Numbered from the stretch's first letter, positions 32,032 to 41,222 are shown. The stretch: DNA of 64,000 bases from Micromonospora terminaliae (GCF_009671205.1 NZ_CP045309.1:1364001-1428000), one strand, 5' to 3'. Notes: generated from the sequence alone by a model not told the origin. Numbers and translations: made by a program.

Positions 32032-33258
32032 TCAGCCGCCGGTGTCGCCGAGCCGGCGCCAGGCCAGCACCGTGAGCACCGTGAGCGCCGCCGCGGCCAG
32101 CCAGAACGGCGCCAGGAGACTCCCGGTGGCCCGGGCCAGGATCCCGCCCGCGACCGTGCCCAGCGCCGCCCCGCCGAGATCGGCCAGGGCGTAGACACCG
32201 GTCACCCGGCCGCGCAGCCGGTCCGGCACGAGCCGCTGCCGCAGCGACACCACGAGCACGCCCCAGACCATGGCGTGCCCGCCCCACACCGCCAGCGCGG
32301 CACCGGCGACCACCGGCTGCCGCGTGCCGGCCAGCACGAGCTGGAGCCCGATCTCGATGAGCAGTCCGGCCCGCAGCAGCGCGGGCGTGCCGAACCGGGA
32401 CCGCAGCCGGGTGGCCAGCGCGCTGCCGGCCAGCCCGCCGACGGCCGAGGCGGTCAGCAGGACGCCGTACCCGACCTCGGCGAGGCCGAGCCGCTGCCGG
32501 GCGTAGAGCACGAAGGCGGCGAACGCGGCGCAGAACGCCACGTTCATGACGGCGATGCAGCCGGCCAGGGTGCGCAGCACCGGCACGGCCCACAGCGCCC
32601 GTACGCCTTCCACGACCTCGGCGCGCAGCGACCGGCGCGGATCCGCCGGCGCCGGCGGTGTCGCGGGGGGCGCCGGCCGCCAGCGCAGCAGGGCCAGCAG
32701 CAGCGCGGCCAGCCCGAAGGTGGCCGCGTCGAACCCGAACGGCAGCGCCGCGGCCACCACGAAGAGGTACGCCCCGAACGGCTTGGCCACGAACTGGTTG
32801 CCGATCACGAAGGTGGCGGAGAGCCGGCTGTTGGCCTGCTCCAGGCGATCGGCGGGCACCACCGACGGCAGCAGCGCCCCGGCGGCCGTGTCGGCCAGGG
32901 TCTCGCCGACGCCGGTGAGGAAGAAGGCGAGGCAGACCAGCGGCACGGTGGCCACCCCGGCGAGCACGGCCCCGGCCAGCGCGGCCAGCACCAGCGCGCG
33001 GCCCACGTTGACGGCGACGATCAGCCGGCGGCGGTCGAGCCGGTCCACGAGCGCCCCGCTGACCGGGGCGAGGAGCAGCCACGGCAGTTGCGGGGCGAAC
33101 GCCGCGGCGGCCACCGCCGCCGGATCGGGGGTGAGCGAGGCGACCAGCAGCGGCGCGGCCACCAGGGTGACGCCGTCGCCGAGATTGGCGACGGCCGAGG
33201 CCGTCCAGAGGCGGTGGAAGTCGGGGCCGAGCCGGCCCGCGGGAAGGGTGGCCGTCAT
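32032..33258 (-). CDS. MFS exporter
   Basis: 408 residues with about 12 hydrophobic segments. FHRLWTASAVANLGDGVTLV at the N-terminus and LVDRLDRRRLIVAVN in the cytoplasmic loop place it among MFS_3/enterobactin-exporter-like drug or siderophore efflux proteins. RLVPDRLRGRVTGVYALAD is the second-half repeat signature. ATG 33258 has only a weak ribosome binding site (GGGAAGGGTGG-like purines are downstream in the other strand). The 200-base leader contains a hairpin and follows a 21-codon ORF, so expression may be attenuated. Confidence 0.85.
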   Translation of the reverse strand: MTATLPAGRLGPDFHRLWTASAVANLGDGVTLVAAPLLVASLTPDPAAVAAAAFAPQLPWLLLAPVSGALVDRLDRRRLIVAVNVGRALVLAALAGAVLAGVATVPLVCLAFFLTGVGETLADTAAGALLPSVVPADRLEQANSRLSATFVIGNQFVAKPFGAYLFVVAAALPFGFDAATFGLAALLLALLRWRPAPPATPPAPADPRRSLRAEVVEGVRALWAVPVLRTLAGCIAVMNVAFCAAFAAFVLYARQRLGLAEVGYGVLLTASAVGGLAGSALATRLRSRFGTPALLRAGLLIEIGLQLVLAGTRQPVVAGAALAVWGGHAMVWGVLVVSLRQRLVPDRLRGRVTGVYALADLGGAALGTVAGGILARATGSLLAPFWLAAAALTVLTVLAWRRLGDTGG

Positions 33259-33284
33259 GCCGGCCACCGGGCAGGGGTGCGTGG

Positions 33285-33308
33285 TCCGGGCGCGGCGGGG
33301 CGCCCGGA
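33285..33308 (-). terminator. hairpin in MFS leader (possible attenuator)
   Basis: TCCGGGCG pairs perfectly with CGCCCGGA 27 bases upstream of the MFS start codon, where it could occlude initiation or stop transcription. Together with the upstream mini-ORF this is a candidate attenuation device. Confidence 0.4.
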
Positions 33309-33457
33309 CGGGTCGTCCGGAAACACGAGGAACTCCCTCGGAAGCGATGGTGGTGGCGTGCGGGGCACGCCGGGACGTCGGGATCCGCGCAGGGCGGATC
33401 ACCGGATCGCTTCGCGGCGAGGGTGGCGGTGTCGGTCGGGCGGCGGCGCCGCGCCGG

Positions 33458-33523
33458 TCAGGACACCGCTTGGCCCGGCGGCGAAGCGGGAACCAGCACC
33501 GTGCCGAGTGGAGCAGTCCTCAT
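33458..33523 (-). CDS. 21-residue ORF, possible leader peptide
   Basis: Encodes MRTAPLGTVLVPASPPGQAVS. GGGAGG sits six bases before ATG, and a TAGCGT -10 hexamer lies near 33550, so it is well placed to be translated first on the MFS transcript. It has a PP pair and small hydrophobic residues rather than a run of one amino acid. It could be a stalling leader for the exporter gene 200 bases downstream or a short secreted peptide. No homologue is recognised. Confidence 0.4.
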   Translation of the reverse strand: MRTAPLGTVLVPASPPGQAVS

Positions 33524-33622
33524 GATCGGCCTCCCGTCCTCGGCTGCCACGCTAGGGCTTCTTCGCGCGCGGCGCGACCCCGGTTGGACAGCGGCCGGGC
33601 GGGTGGCCGAGAGTGGCTCACC

Positions 33623-34156
33623 GTGAGGTACCTGCGCAGCGACGGCCGTGTCGCGATCCGCCGTCCCCGCCCCACCGACGAGGCGGAGTTCGTGGCCGCC
33701 GCCCGGCGCAGCCGCGACCTGCACCATCCGTGGCTCTCCGCGCCGGACGACGCCGAGCGGTACGCGGCGTACCTGCGCAAGATCCGGGGGCGGGACGGCT
33801 CCGGGTACCTGCTCTGCGACCGGGCCACCGGCGCGATCGCCGGGTACGCGAACATCAGCGGCATCGTCCTGGGCGCGCTGCGCGGCGGTTACCTCGGCTA
33901 CGCCGCCTTCCGGCCGTACGCCGGCACCGGGCACGCCTCGGCCGGGATCCGGCTGGTGATCGAGCACGCGTTCACGGTGCTCGGGCTGCACCGCTTGGAG
34001 GCGAACATCCAGCCGGGCAACGAGCCGTCGAAGCGGCTGGCCCAGCGCCTCGAGTTCCGGTTGGAGGGCTTCTCGCCGGACTACCTGTTCATCGACGGCG
34101 CCTGGCGGGACCACGAGCGCTGGGCGATCACCGCGCCCGGGCCGGAGCGGGGCTGA
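33623..34156 (+). CDS. GNAT N-acetyltransferase (RimJ/RimL type)
   Basis: 177 residues. VAIRRPRPTDEAEFVAAAR at the start and YLGYAAFRPYAGTGHASAG (acetyl-CoA pyrophosphate loop region) are followed by LHRLEANIQPGNEPSKRLAQ, the classic RimJ/RimL C-terminal motif. The family acetylates N-terminal amines of ribosomal proteins or small molecules; target unknown. GTG 33623. It is divergent from the MFS gene across a 360-base interval that holds the leader peptide and no other plus-strand gene. Confidence 0.85.
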   Translation: MRYLRSDGRVAIRRPRPTDEAEFVAAARRSRDLHHPWLSAPDDAERYAAYLRKIRGRDGSGYLLCDRATGAIAGYANISGIVLGALRGGYLGYAAFRPYAGTGHASAGIRLVIEHAFTVLGLHRLEANIQPGNEPSKRLAQRLEFRLEGFSPDYLFIDGAWRDHERWAITAPGPERG

Positions 34157-34207
34157 CGGCGCGGCGGCGACCGCCGGAACGGCGGCCGCCACCGGCGTCG
34201 TCGGACC

Positions 34208-34366
34208 TCAGCGGCCGGGCCCCCGATCCTGCGGGCGCTGCCCGGTCAGGCGCTGCCGCTTCGCCTCCTTGTGCTCGACGCGCCGGCGCTGCCGGGGCGT
34301 GAGCTGCGGACGACCGCTCTGCTGCCGGTAGTGGGACTCCCGTCGCTCGGCTGGCAGGATGCTCAT
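34208..34366 (-). CDS. small basic protein, 52 aa
   Basis: MSILPAERRESHYRQQSGRP followed by a strongly basic tail (LTPRQRRRVEHKEAKRQRL). ATG follows GGGGAG. Highly charged, no membrane segment; possible nucleic-acid-binding or ribosome-associated protein, but not recognised. It lies alone between the convergent GNAT gene and the divergent glucosidase gene. Confidence 0.6.
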   Translation of the reverse strand: MSILPAERRESHYRQQSGRPQLTPRQRRRVEHKEAKRQRLTGQRPQDRGPGR

Positions 34367-34525
34367 CGGTGGCTCCCCTCTGTCGGGATCGACTCTCGCG
34401 CTCCCACCACCCTCCGCCCCGACCGGGTGAGGCGACCCCACCCGGTCCGGGTCAGCCTGGTCAGGCATGGATCAGCCTGGCGATTCATCCGGAACGGGTG
34501 ATGCCACCCTCGCCCGCACTCCTCC

Positions 34526-34531
34526 TACCGT
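34526..34531 (+). promoter_or_regulatory. -10 element of a leaderless promoter (glucosidase)
   Basis: TACCGT, six bases, ATG; no Shine-Dalgarno. Confidence 0.6.
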
Positions 34532-34537
34532 CGGCGC

Positions 34538-36685
34538 ATGGCTGTCGTGCGTCCGACTCCGGCCGACCCGACGCCGGGCGTGCTTGCCCCCGCCCGCGCG
34601 AGCGGGGACCAGCGATCCATCCCGCCCGAGCTGGGCGCCGAATCCATCGCCGTCCTGAACGGCCCCACCTTCATGTACTCGGAGCCGTCCGGCGACGTGC
34701 CGCCCGGCAGCATCGGTGGTCTCGTCCACCTCGACACGCGCCTGCTCAGCGGGTGGGTGCTCACGGTGAACGGCCAGCGCCTGCTCGTGCTCCGCTCGGA
34801 GATCCTCCAGCACTACTCGGCCCAGTTCGCGCTCGCCAGCCCCGAGTTGCCCGGCCTCCCAGCGAACGGCCTCGGGTTCCGCCGGCTGCGCTACGTCGGT
34901 AGCAGTTTCCGCGAGCGGATCGAGGTGGTGTCGTACCAGCCCGAACCGGTCCGCATCGAGCTGCGCCTGGCGGCGGCCGCCGACTTCGCCGACCTCTTCG
35001 AGGTCAAGTCCGGGGTCCGGGACCGCTCCGCACAGATCACCCGCCGGCACACGCCCGACCAGCTCTGCTTCACGTACGCGGCCGAGGACTTCTCCGCCGA
35101 AACCCGGATCTGCTCCTCCCGCCCGGCGGACCGCGTCGAGGGCGACGAACTGGTGTGGGAGCTGGAGCTGCACCATCGGCAGGAGTGGCAGGTCGACCTG
35201 GACGTTCCGCTGCCGCCGGGCCTCGGCGTGGTCGAGTCGGTCGGGGGAGACATCGCCGACGTGGTCCACGAGCGGGTGCCCGACCCGTTCCGGAACTGGA
35301 TGGCCGGGCGAGCCGCGCTGTACAGCGACAACCAGGCGCTGGAGCGGACGATGTACCGGTCGGGCCAGGACATCGCCGCCCTCCGGCTCGAGCTGGAGGT
35401 CAAGGGACAGCGGATCACGCTGCCCAGTGCGGGACTGCCGTGGTTCCTGAGCGTCTTCGGCCGGGACACCCTGATCACCGCGTACCACACGCTGGTCGCC
35501 GGTCCGAGCCTGGCGCGGGGCACGTTGCTCGCCCTGGCCCGCCTGCAGGGCGACCGCTGCAACGACTTCACCGACGAGGAGCCGGGCAAGATCCTGCACG
35601 AGGTCCGCAGCGGGGAACTGACCCGGACCGGGCTGAAGCCCTACGGCCCGTACTACGGCACCGCCGACGCCACCCAGCTCTGGCTGATCCTCCTGTCCGA
35701 GTACTGGCGGTGGAGCCGGGACGACGACCTCGTGCGTAGCCTGCGGGACAACGCGATGGCCGCCCTCCACTGGATGGACCACTACGGGGACCGGGACGGC
35801 GACGGCTACGTCGAGTACGCCACCCGCTCGCCGGAGGGCCTCGGGAACCAGTGCTGGCGGGACTCGCCGAACGGCGTCGTCTTCCACGACGGCCGGATCC
35901 CGGTGCTGCCGATCGCCACCTCCGACATCCAGGGCTACGGCTACGACGCGAAGCTGCGGCTCGCCGAGCTCGCCGACGGCCCCCTGGACGACCCGGCCCT
36001 GGCCCGGCGGCTGCGCGCGGACGCCGGTCGGCTCTACGACCGGTTCAACCGCGATTTCTGGATCGAGGAGCGGGGTGGCTTCTACGCCGTCGGCCTGGAC
36101 GGCGACAAGAACCGGATCGACTCGAAGACGTCGAACATGGGCCATCTGCTCTGGAGCGGCATCGTGCCACCGGAGCGGGCGGACCGGGTGGTACGGCAAC
36201 TGATGGCGGAGGACTCCTTCTCCGGCTGGGGCATCCGCACCCTGTCGCGCGAGGACGCGTTGTTCAACTCGCTCGGCTACCACCACGGCACGGTGTGGCC
36301 GCACGACAACTCTCTCGCCGTCCTCGGGCTGGCCCGGTACGGGTACCGGGCGGAGGCGAACCGGATCGGCCTGGCACTGATCGAGGTGGCGGAGCAGTTC
36401 GGCTACCGGCTTCCCGAGGCGCTCAGCGGGTACCCGCGCGAGCGCCTGCTCTTCGCCGTGCCGTACCCGACCGCGTGCAGCCCGCAGGCCTGGGCGAGCG
36501 CCACTCCGCTGGCCCTGGCCCGGGCGATGCTCAACCTCAACCCGGTCGACGGCCGGCTGGTCCTCGACCCCGACATCCCGCCGGAGATCGGCCGGATCGC
36601 CGTCGACCGGTTACAGGCCTTCGGGCAGTCCTGGGACCTCGAGGCGGTGGGCCGCAAGGGGTACGTGCGGCTTTCCGCGGACTGA
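34538..36685 (+). CDS. amylo-alpha-1,6-glucosidase / glycogen-debranching-like enzyme
   Basis: 715 residues. An N-terminal beta domain (GDE_N_bis type) is followed by an (alpha/alpha)6 barrel from about residue 280. LPWFLSVFGRDTLITAYHTL, GLGNQCWRDSPNGVVFHDGR and GYHHGTVWPHDNSLAV carry the probable catalytic acids of the GH15/GH63/GH133-like clan. It likely hydrolyses alpha-1,6 or terminal glucosidic bonds of glycogen or stress-related oligosaccharides in the cytoplasm; no signal peptide is present. It is followed 42 bases later by an NDH-2-like gene. Confidence 0.85.
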   Translation: MAVVRPTPADPTPGVLAPARASGDQRSIPPELGAESIAVLNGPTFMYSEPSGDVPPGSIGGLVHLDTRLLSGWVLTVNGQRLLVLRSEILQHYSAQFALASPELPGLPANGLGFRRLRYVGSSFRERIEVVSYQPEPVRIELRLAAAADFADLFEVKSGVRDRSAQITRRHTPDQLCFTYAAEDFSAETRICSSRPADRVEGDELVWELELHHRQEWQVDLDVPLPPGLGVVESVGGDIADVVHERVPDPFRNWMAGRAALYSDNQALERTMYRSGQDIAALRLELEVKGQRITLPSAGLPWFLSVFGRDTLITAYHTLVAGPSLARGTLLALARLQGDRCNDFTDEEPGKILHEVRSGELTRTGLKPYGPYYGTADATQLWLILLSEYWRWSRDDDLVRSLRDNAMAALHWMDHYGDRDGDGYVEYATRSPEGLGNQCWRDSPNGVVFHDGRIPVLPIATSDIQGYGYDAKLRLAELADGPLDDPALARRLRADAGRLYDRFNRDFWIEERGGFYAVGLDGDKNRIDSKTSNMGHLLWSGIVPPERADRVVRQLMAEDSFSGWGIRTLSREDALFNSLGYHHGTVWPHDNSLAVLGLARYGYRAEANRIGLALIEVAEQFGYRLPEALSGYPRERLLFAVPYPTACSPQAWASATPLALARAMLNLNPVDGRLVLDPDIPPEIGRIAVDRLQAFGQSWDLEAVGRKGYVRLSAD

Positions 36686-36727
36686 GGGCCACGTTTGTCG
36701 GGGTCCTCGACGGGAACGGCAGCAGGC

Positions 36728-38026
36728 ATGACGAAACCTCGTGTGGTGATCGTGGGGGCCGGGTTCGCCGGATACCACGCGGCGAAGGCCCTGAGCCGGC
36801 GGGCCGGCGAGCGGGCCGAGATCGTCCTGCTGAACACGACCGACTACTTCCTCTACCTGCCGCTGCTGCCCGAGGTCGCCGCCGGGGTGGTCGAGCCCAC
36901 CCGGATCGCCGTGCCGCTCGCCGGCACCCTCGACGGCGTCCGGGTGGTCATCGGCGAGGCGGACCGGGTCGACCTGCAGAACCGCTGGGTCGGCTACCGC
37001 TCCGCGGAGGGGGACCACGGCCAGCTCGCCTACGACCGGCTGGTGCTCTCCGTCGGCAGCGTCAACAAGCTGCTGCCGATCCCCGGGGTGACCGAGTACG
37101 CGCACGGCTTCCGCGGCCTGCCCGAGGCGCTCTACCTCCACGACCACGTGGTCCGCCAGCTCGAGCTGGCCGAGCTGGCGGAGGACCCGGTCGAGCAGCG
37201 GTCCCGGACCACGTTCGTGGTGGTCGGCGCGGGCTACACCGGCACCGAGGTGGCCGCGCACGGCCAGCTCTTCACCGACCGGATGATGGCCCAGCGGCCC
37301 CACCTCAAGGTGCGTCCCCGCTGGATGCTGCTGGACGTGGCCCCGCGCGTGCTGCCCGAGCTGGACCAGCGGCTGTCCGTCACGGCCGACCGGGTGCTGC
37401 GCCGGCGCGGGGTCGACGTGCGGATGGGCACCTCCGTCTCCGAGGCCACCCCGGACGGGGTGCTGCTGACCGACGGCGAGTACGTGCCGACGTGCAGCCT
37501 GGTCTGGTGCGTCGGGGTGCGCCCCGACCCGTTCGTCGCCGAGCTGGGGCTGCGCACCGAGAAGGGGCGCCTGGTGACCGACGAGTACCTCAACGTCCCC
37601 GGCTACCCGGAGGTGTTCGCCTGCGGCGACGCGGCGGCCGTGCCCGACCCGACCCGCCCCGGGCAGATCTGCGCCATGACCGCCCAGCACGCGCAGCGGC
37701 AGGGCAAGCTGGCGGCGCACAACATCGCCGCCTCCTACGGGCAGGGCACCCGCAAGCCGTACAAGCACCGCGACCTGGGCTGGGTGGTCGATCTCGGCGG
37801 CAAGGAGGCGGCCGCCAACCCGCTGCACGTGCCGCTCGCCGGCCTGCCCGCCAAGACGGTCACCCGCGGCTACCACCTGTACGCCATGCCCAGCAACCGG
37901 GCCCGGGTCGGCGCGGACTGGCTGCTCGACGCCGCCCTGACCCGGCCCGCCGTGCAGCTCGGCCTGGTCCCGGCGAACGCGGTGCCGCTGGAGAGCGAGT
38001 CGCCCGAGGTGGTGCGTCGCGGCTGA
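36728..38026 (+). CDS. FAD-dependent NADH dehydrogenase (NDH-2-like)
   Basis: 432 residues. PRVVIVGAGFAGYHAAKAL binds FAD and VVVGAGYTGTEVAAH (about 164) binds NADH. TDYFLYLPLLPEVAAGVVEP and the late VFACGDAAAV/MTAQHAQRQG blocks are NDH-2 signatures (quinone site AQxAxxQ). Type II dehydrogenases pass electrons from NADH to menaquinone without pumping protons. The C-terminal amphipathic segment could attach it to the membrane. ATG 36728 has a weak ribosome binding site. Its stop is 11 bases from a convergent gene. Confidence 0.85.
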   Translation: MTKPRVVIVGAGFAGYHAAKALSRRAGERAEIVLLNTTDYFLYLPLLPEVAAGVVEPTRIAVPLAGTLDGVRVVIGEADRVDLQNRWVGYRSAEGDHGQLAYDRLVLSVGSVNKLLPIPGVTEYAHGFRGLPEALYLHDHVVRQLELAELAEDPVEQRSRTTFVVVGAGYTGTEVAAHGQLFTDRMMAQRPHLKVRPRWMLLDVAPRVLPELDQRLSVTADRVLRRRGVDVRMGTSVSEATPDGVLLTDGEYVPTCSLVWCVGVRPDPFVAELGLRTEKGRLVTDEYLNVPGYPEVFACGDAAAVPDPTRPGQICAMTAQHAQRQGKLAAHNIAASYGQGTRKPYKHRDLGWVVDLGGKEAAANPLHVPLAGLPAKTVTRGYHLYAMPSNRARVGADWLLDAALTRPAVQLGLVPANAVPLESESPEVVRRG

Positions 38027-38037
38027 CCCGACCGGAC

Positions 38038-39162
38038 TCAACCGCCGGCCGGCGGCGGGCTCTCCTCGGTGGGACCCCGACCGCCGGCCCTCGCGTCCGG
38101 ACCGGCGGTGGCCGGCACCGGCAGGGCCTGGCGGCCGCTGCGGGCGAACTCGCGCAGCAGGACCTGGCCGATCCCGGCCGCCGGGATGGCCAGCAGAGCG
38201 CCGACCAGGCCGGCCAGCTCGGCGGCGAGCAGCACGCTGACCAGCACGGTCAGCGGGTTCAGCCGGACCGCGCGGGCCATGATGACCGGTTGCAGGAAGT
38301 GGTTCTCGACCTGCTGGTAGACCACGAAGAAGACCAGCACGACCACGCCCGCCGTGGGGGAGTGCAGGAACCCGGCCCCGGCCGCGACGATCGCGCCGAT
38401 GGTGGCGCCGACCAGCGGCACGAGGTCGGTCAGCGCCACCACGAGGGCGATCACGCCGGCGAACGGCACCCCGGTGACGAAGAGCACGGCGAAGGTCAGG
38501 CCGCCGCAGATCACGCTGATCGCCAGGTTGCCGCTGAGGTAGCCGGTGATGATCCGGGAGGAGTCCTGGCCGATGCGCCGCAGCCGCACCGCCGCGCCGT
38601 CGCCGACCAGCTTGAGCGTCCCCGCGATGATCTTCGGAGCCTCCAGCACCATGAGGTACGCCAGCACCACCACGGTGAGCACCCCGGCGACGATCTCCAG
38701 CACGCTGCGGACCACCCCGACGGCCGGCTGGCCGAGCCGGGCGCCGTAGCGCTGGAGCTGGTCCGCGTGGGCGTCGGCGTACCGGCGCAGGTGGAAGCGG
38801 TTCAACAGCTCACCGACCGGTCCCCGCCCCGCCCGCGCCTCGCGCAGCAGCCCGGGCGCCCGATCGGCGAACCGGCCCACCTCGTCCACGAGCGGCAGCA
38901 CGATGACCGTCCCCAGCGCGGCGAGCAGCACGAAGGTGGCCAGGAAGACCAGCAGGGTGGCCAGCGCCCGGTGCCGCACGAGCCGACGCTCCACCCGGTC
39001 GACGAGGGGCTTCAGGGCCACCGCGAGGAACGCCGCGACCAGCCCCCAGACCAGCACCCGCCGGGTCGCCCAGATGAGGCCGAGCCCGATCAGCGTGGCG
39101 AGCACCAGACCGATCACGATGAGCGCCCGGCGGGCGGTGTACCGGTCGTCGGCGTTGCTCAT
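38038..39162 (-). CDS. AI-2E family transporter
   Basis: 374 residues with about eight hydrophobic segments, including paired helices around LGLIWATRRVLVWGLVAAFL. The long central segment (residues 130-200) has amphipathic helices, and VALTDLVPLVGATIGAIVAA is the family signature (DxIPxxGxxxG). Members include TqsA/YdiK-like permeases and Na+/H+ antiporters; substrate unknown. Cytoplasmic Pro/Gly-rich C-terminus. ATG 39162. It converges with NDH-2 and lies 41 bases downstream of the spermidine-synthase-like gene, possibly in one unit. Confidence 0.85.
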   Translation of the reverse strand: MSNADDRYTARRALIVIGLVLATLIGLGLIWATRRVLVWGLVAAFLAVALKPLVDRVERRLVRHRALATLLVFLATFVLLAALGTVIVLPLVDEVGRFADRAPGLLREARAGRGPVGELLNRFHLRRYADAHADQLQRYGARLGQPAVGVVRSVLEIVAGVLTVVVLAYLMVLEAPKIIAGTLKLVGDGAAVRLRRIGQDSSRIITGYLSGNLAISVICGGLTFAVLFVTGVPFAGVIALVVALTDLVPLVGATIGAIVAAGAGFLHSPTAGVVVLVFFVVYQQVENHFLQPVIMARAVRLNPLTVLVSVLLAAELAGLVGALLAIPAAGIGQVLLREFARSGRQALPVPATAGPDARAGGRGPTEESPPPAGG

Positions 39163-39203
39163 CCGGCGCGGCTACCCGCCCGGGACCAACGGAAACCCGC
39201 CGG

Positions 39204-39995
39204 TCAGCGCTCGGTCAGGGAGGCGTCGGTGGCCGGCCGGGTGCCGGCGACGAACGCGTCCAGGGTCGCCCCATGCAGCACGCCCCCGGGCACCGGGTCG
39301 CCGGCGGCGCGGGCCACGAGCCGGCGTACCGGCAGCCGCTCGGGGCGGGGGGCGGCGGCGAGCACCAGGTTGCCGTACCGCCGGCCGCGCAGCATCCGCC
39401 GGTCGGCGACCAGGCACACGTCGGCGAAGACCGCCCGCAGCGTGGCCACCTGGGTCCGGGCGTGCACCAGCGGCGGCAGGTCGGTGACGTTGACCAGGAG
39501 GACGCCGTCCGGACGGAGCACCCGGGCCACCGCGGCGGCGAACTCCACGCTGGCCACGTGCCGGGGCATCCGCGCCGCCCGGTAGACGTCGGCGAGCACC
39601 ACGTCGTACGCCCCGGCCGGGGCGGCGGTGACCGCGTCCCGGGCGTCGCCGACCTCGACGACCACCTCGGCCGGCAGCGGGGGCAGTTCGCGGCGGACCA
39701 GGTCGACCACCGCCGGGTCCCGCTCGATCACGCGCTGCGGGGAGCCGGGGCGGGTGGCGGCCAGCCAGCGCGGCAGGTTGAGCGCCCCGCCGCCCAGGTG
39801 CAGGGCGGCGAGCGGCCGGCCCGGCGGTGCCGCCAGGTCGACCACGGCGGCCATCCGCCGTACGTACTCGAAGTGCAGGTGGCGCGGGTCCGCGACGTCG
39901 ACGTAGGACTGCTCGACGCCGGCGGCGAGCAGCGTCCGGCCGGTGGGCCGGGCCGAGTCGACGACGATCTCCAGGGCCTCGGCGTCGCTCTCCAC
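39204..39995 (-). CDS. spermidine-synthase-like methyltransferase-fold protein
   Basis: 263 residues. LAALHLGGGALNLPRWLAAT is the nucleotide-binding loop (GGGxGxxxR in spermidine synthases), followed by RVIERDPAVVDLVRREL and GDARDAV. VVLADVYRAARMPRHVASVE replaces the usual DxxDP polyamine site, so aminopropyl transfer is uncertain. GTG 39995 is preferred over 40019 because TAGCGT lies eight bases upstream. It lacks the membrane domain of fused versions. Possibly co-transcribed with the AI-2E gene. Confidence 0.75.
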   Translation of the reverse strand: MESDAEALEIVVDSARPTGRTLLAAGVEQSYVDVADPRHLHFEYVRRMAAVVDLAAPPGRPLAALHLGGGALNLPRWLAATRPGSPQRVIERDPAVVDLVRRELPPLPAEVVVEVGDARDAVTAAPAGAYDVVLADVYRAARMPRHVASVEFAAAVARVLRPDGVLLVNVTDLPPLVHARTQVATLRAVFADVCLVADRRMLRGRRYGNLVLAAAPRPERLPVRRLVARAAGDPVPGGVLHGATLDAFVAGTRPATDASLTER

Positions 39996-40003
39996 GGCCG
40001 GCA

Positions 40004-40009
40004 ACGCTA
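40004..40009 (-). promoter_or_regulatory. -10 element near spermidine-synthase-like start
   Basis: Minus-strand TAGCGT eight bases before GTG 39995; near-leaderless arrangement. Confidence 0.45.
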
Positions 40010-40066
40010 CCCGGGCCACGGCGGGCCGGCGGGCGCGACGCCCACCGGCCCGGACCCGTCCTCGGC

Positions 40067-41038
40067 TCAGCCGGCGGCCATCCCGGCGCCGGCCTCGTCG
40101 ATCGCGCCGTCGACCCGCCGGGCCAGGTCCACGTCCGAGGCCGTCACTCCGTCGACCTGCTGGCTGCGCACCGTGAGCACGGCGCTGTCCGCGTCGGGCC
40201 GGCCGATCTGCGGGCCGCGCCCGGCCTCGACCCGGAGCTGGTCGAGCCGGTCGAGCACCCGGTCCAGGTTACCGGTCGGCAGCTCGATGGTGCGCACCAG
40301 CGACTGCCGGTCGCTGGACCAGTACGGCAGCTGGGCGAGCGCGTCGCGCAGCTCCTGCTCGTCCAGCGGGGCGGTGGCGGACGTGGCGCCCACCAGGCCG
40401 CCGCCGGGCTCCGGGGGCGCGAGCAGGTCCCGCAACCCGTCCGGTACGCGCAGCGATTCGACCAGCTCGCCGTCCGCGTCGGCGAGCGCGGCCAGGGTGG
40501 CCTGCGCCTGGTAGCGGGCCTGCTCGGGCGTGAGGCGGCTGTGCCGGCCCACCTCGTCGAGGAAGCCGGGCAGGTCGCGCCGCCGCTCGATGCCCTCCAC
40601 CGGCACCACGTCGTGCAGCTTCATCGGCACGGCCTCGAGCAGCCGTTCCCGCTCGGCCTCGTCGAGCGCCCCGGCCAGCGCGAGCACGGTCGCCTCCGCC
40701 GCCACCTTGGCGGTGAAGAAGTCGACACCCGCCCGCCGGCTCACGTCGCCGACGAGATCCCGGTAGCCCAGCGTGGTCACCGGGGGCGGCCGCTCGTCGG
40801 GCAGCGGGCGCGGGCGCTCCGCGACGGCCGCGGGCGGCGGCGCGGGACCACCGCGCGTCGTGTCCGGCTTGCGCCGGCCGGCCGGCGGCGGGCCGGACCG
40901 TTCGCGCCGGTCCAGCGAGGTGATCTGCTTGGACGCGCTCAGGCTGGCGCCGGTCTGGCTGGGGAACTGGCCGCGTTCCCGCGCGTCCCGGGCCAGGGCC
41001 CGGCGGCGCTGGTTGTCGCCCTCCATCTGCTTGCGCAT
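40067..41038 (-). CDS. DUF2267 fused to degenerate pterin-4a-carbinolamine dehydratase-like domain
   Basis: 323 residues. After a basic, disordered N-terminus (about 1-85), a DUF2267 domain (YRDLVGDVSRRAGVDFFTAK onward) is followed from about 225 by a PCD-like fold (LRDALAQLPYWSSDRQSLVR ... VDGVTASDVDLARRVD). True PCDs have a GHHP/W catalytic centre and a TH before GLT. Here these positions read GRGP and SQ, so dehydratase activity is probably lost and the fold may serve as a dimerisation or scaffold domain. ATG 41038. It stands alone. Confidence 0.65.
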   Translation of the reverse strand: MRKQMEGDNQRRRALARDARERGQFPSQTGASLSASKQITSLDRRERSGPPPAGRRKPDTTRGGPAPPPAAVAERPRPLPDERPPPVTTLGYRDLVGDVSRRAGVDFFTAKVAAEATVLALAGALDEAERERLLEAVPMKLHDVVPVEGIERRRDLPGFLDEVGRHSRLTPEQARYQAQATLAALADADGELVESLRVPDGLRDLLAPPEPGGGLVGATSATAPLDEQELRDALAQLPYWSSDRQSLVRTIELPTGNLDRVLDRLDQLRVEAGRGPQIGRPDADSAVLTVRSQQVDGVTASDVDLARRVDGAIDEAGAGMAAG

Positions 41039-41222
41039 CGTCGCACCTCGTTCCTGGTCGGTTGCGCTTGCGCCGGTCGCCTTCCCGGCGCTGCCGGGAA
41101 GGAAACGGCTGCCGGCGGACCGGCCGCTTCACTCGCTGCGGGTGAGGACCGGTCACCCCGGGGGGCCGCACGATCGTGGTGGACCGGAAGAACTTCCGAC
41201 GCACGCGGAAGGGCAGGTCGTC

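Noticed and set aside
35851..39585. 1244-residue plus-strand ORF
   Set aside because: Low-complexity Arg/Ala/Pro/Gly composition, overlaps four well-supported genes in other frames.
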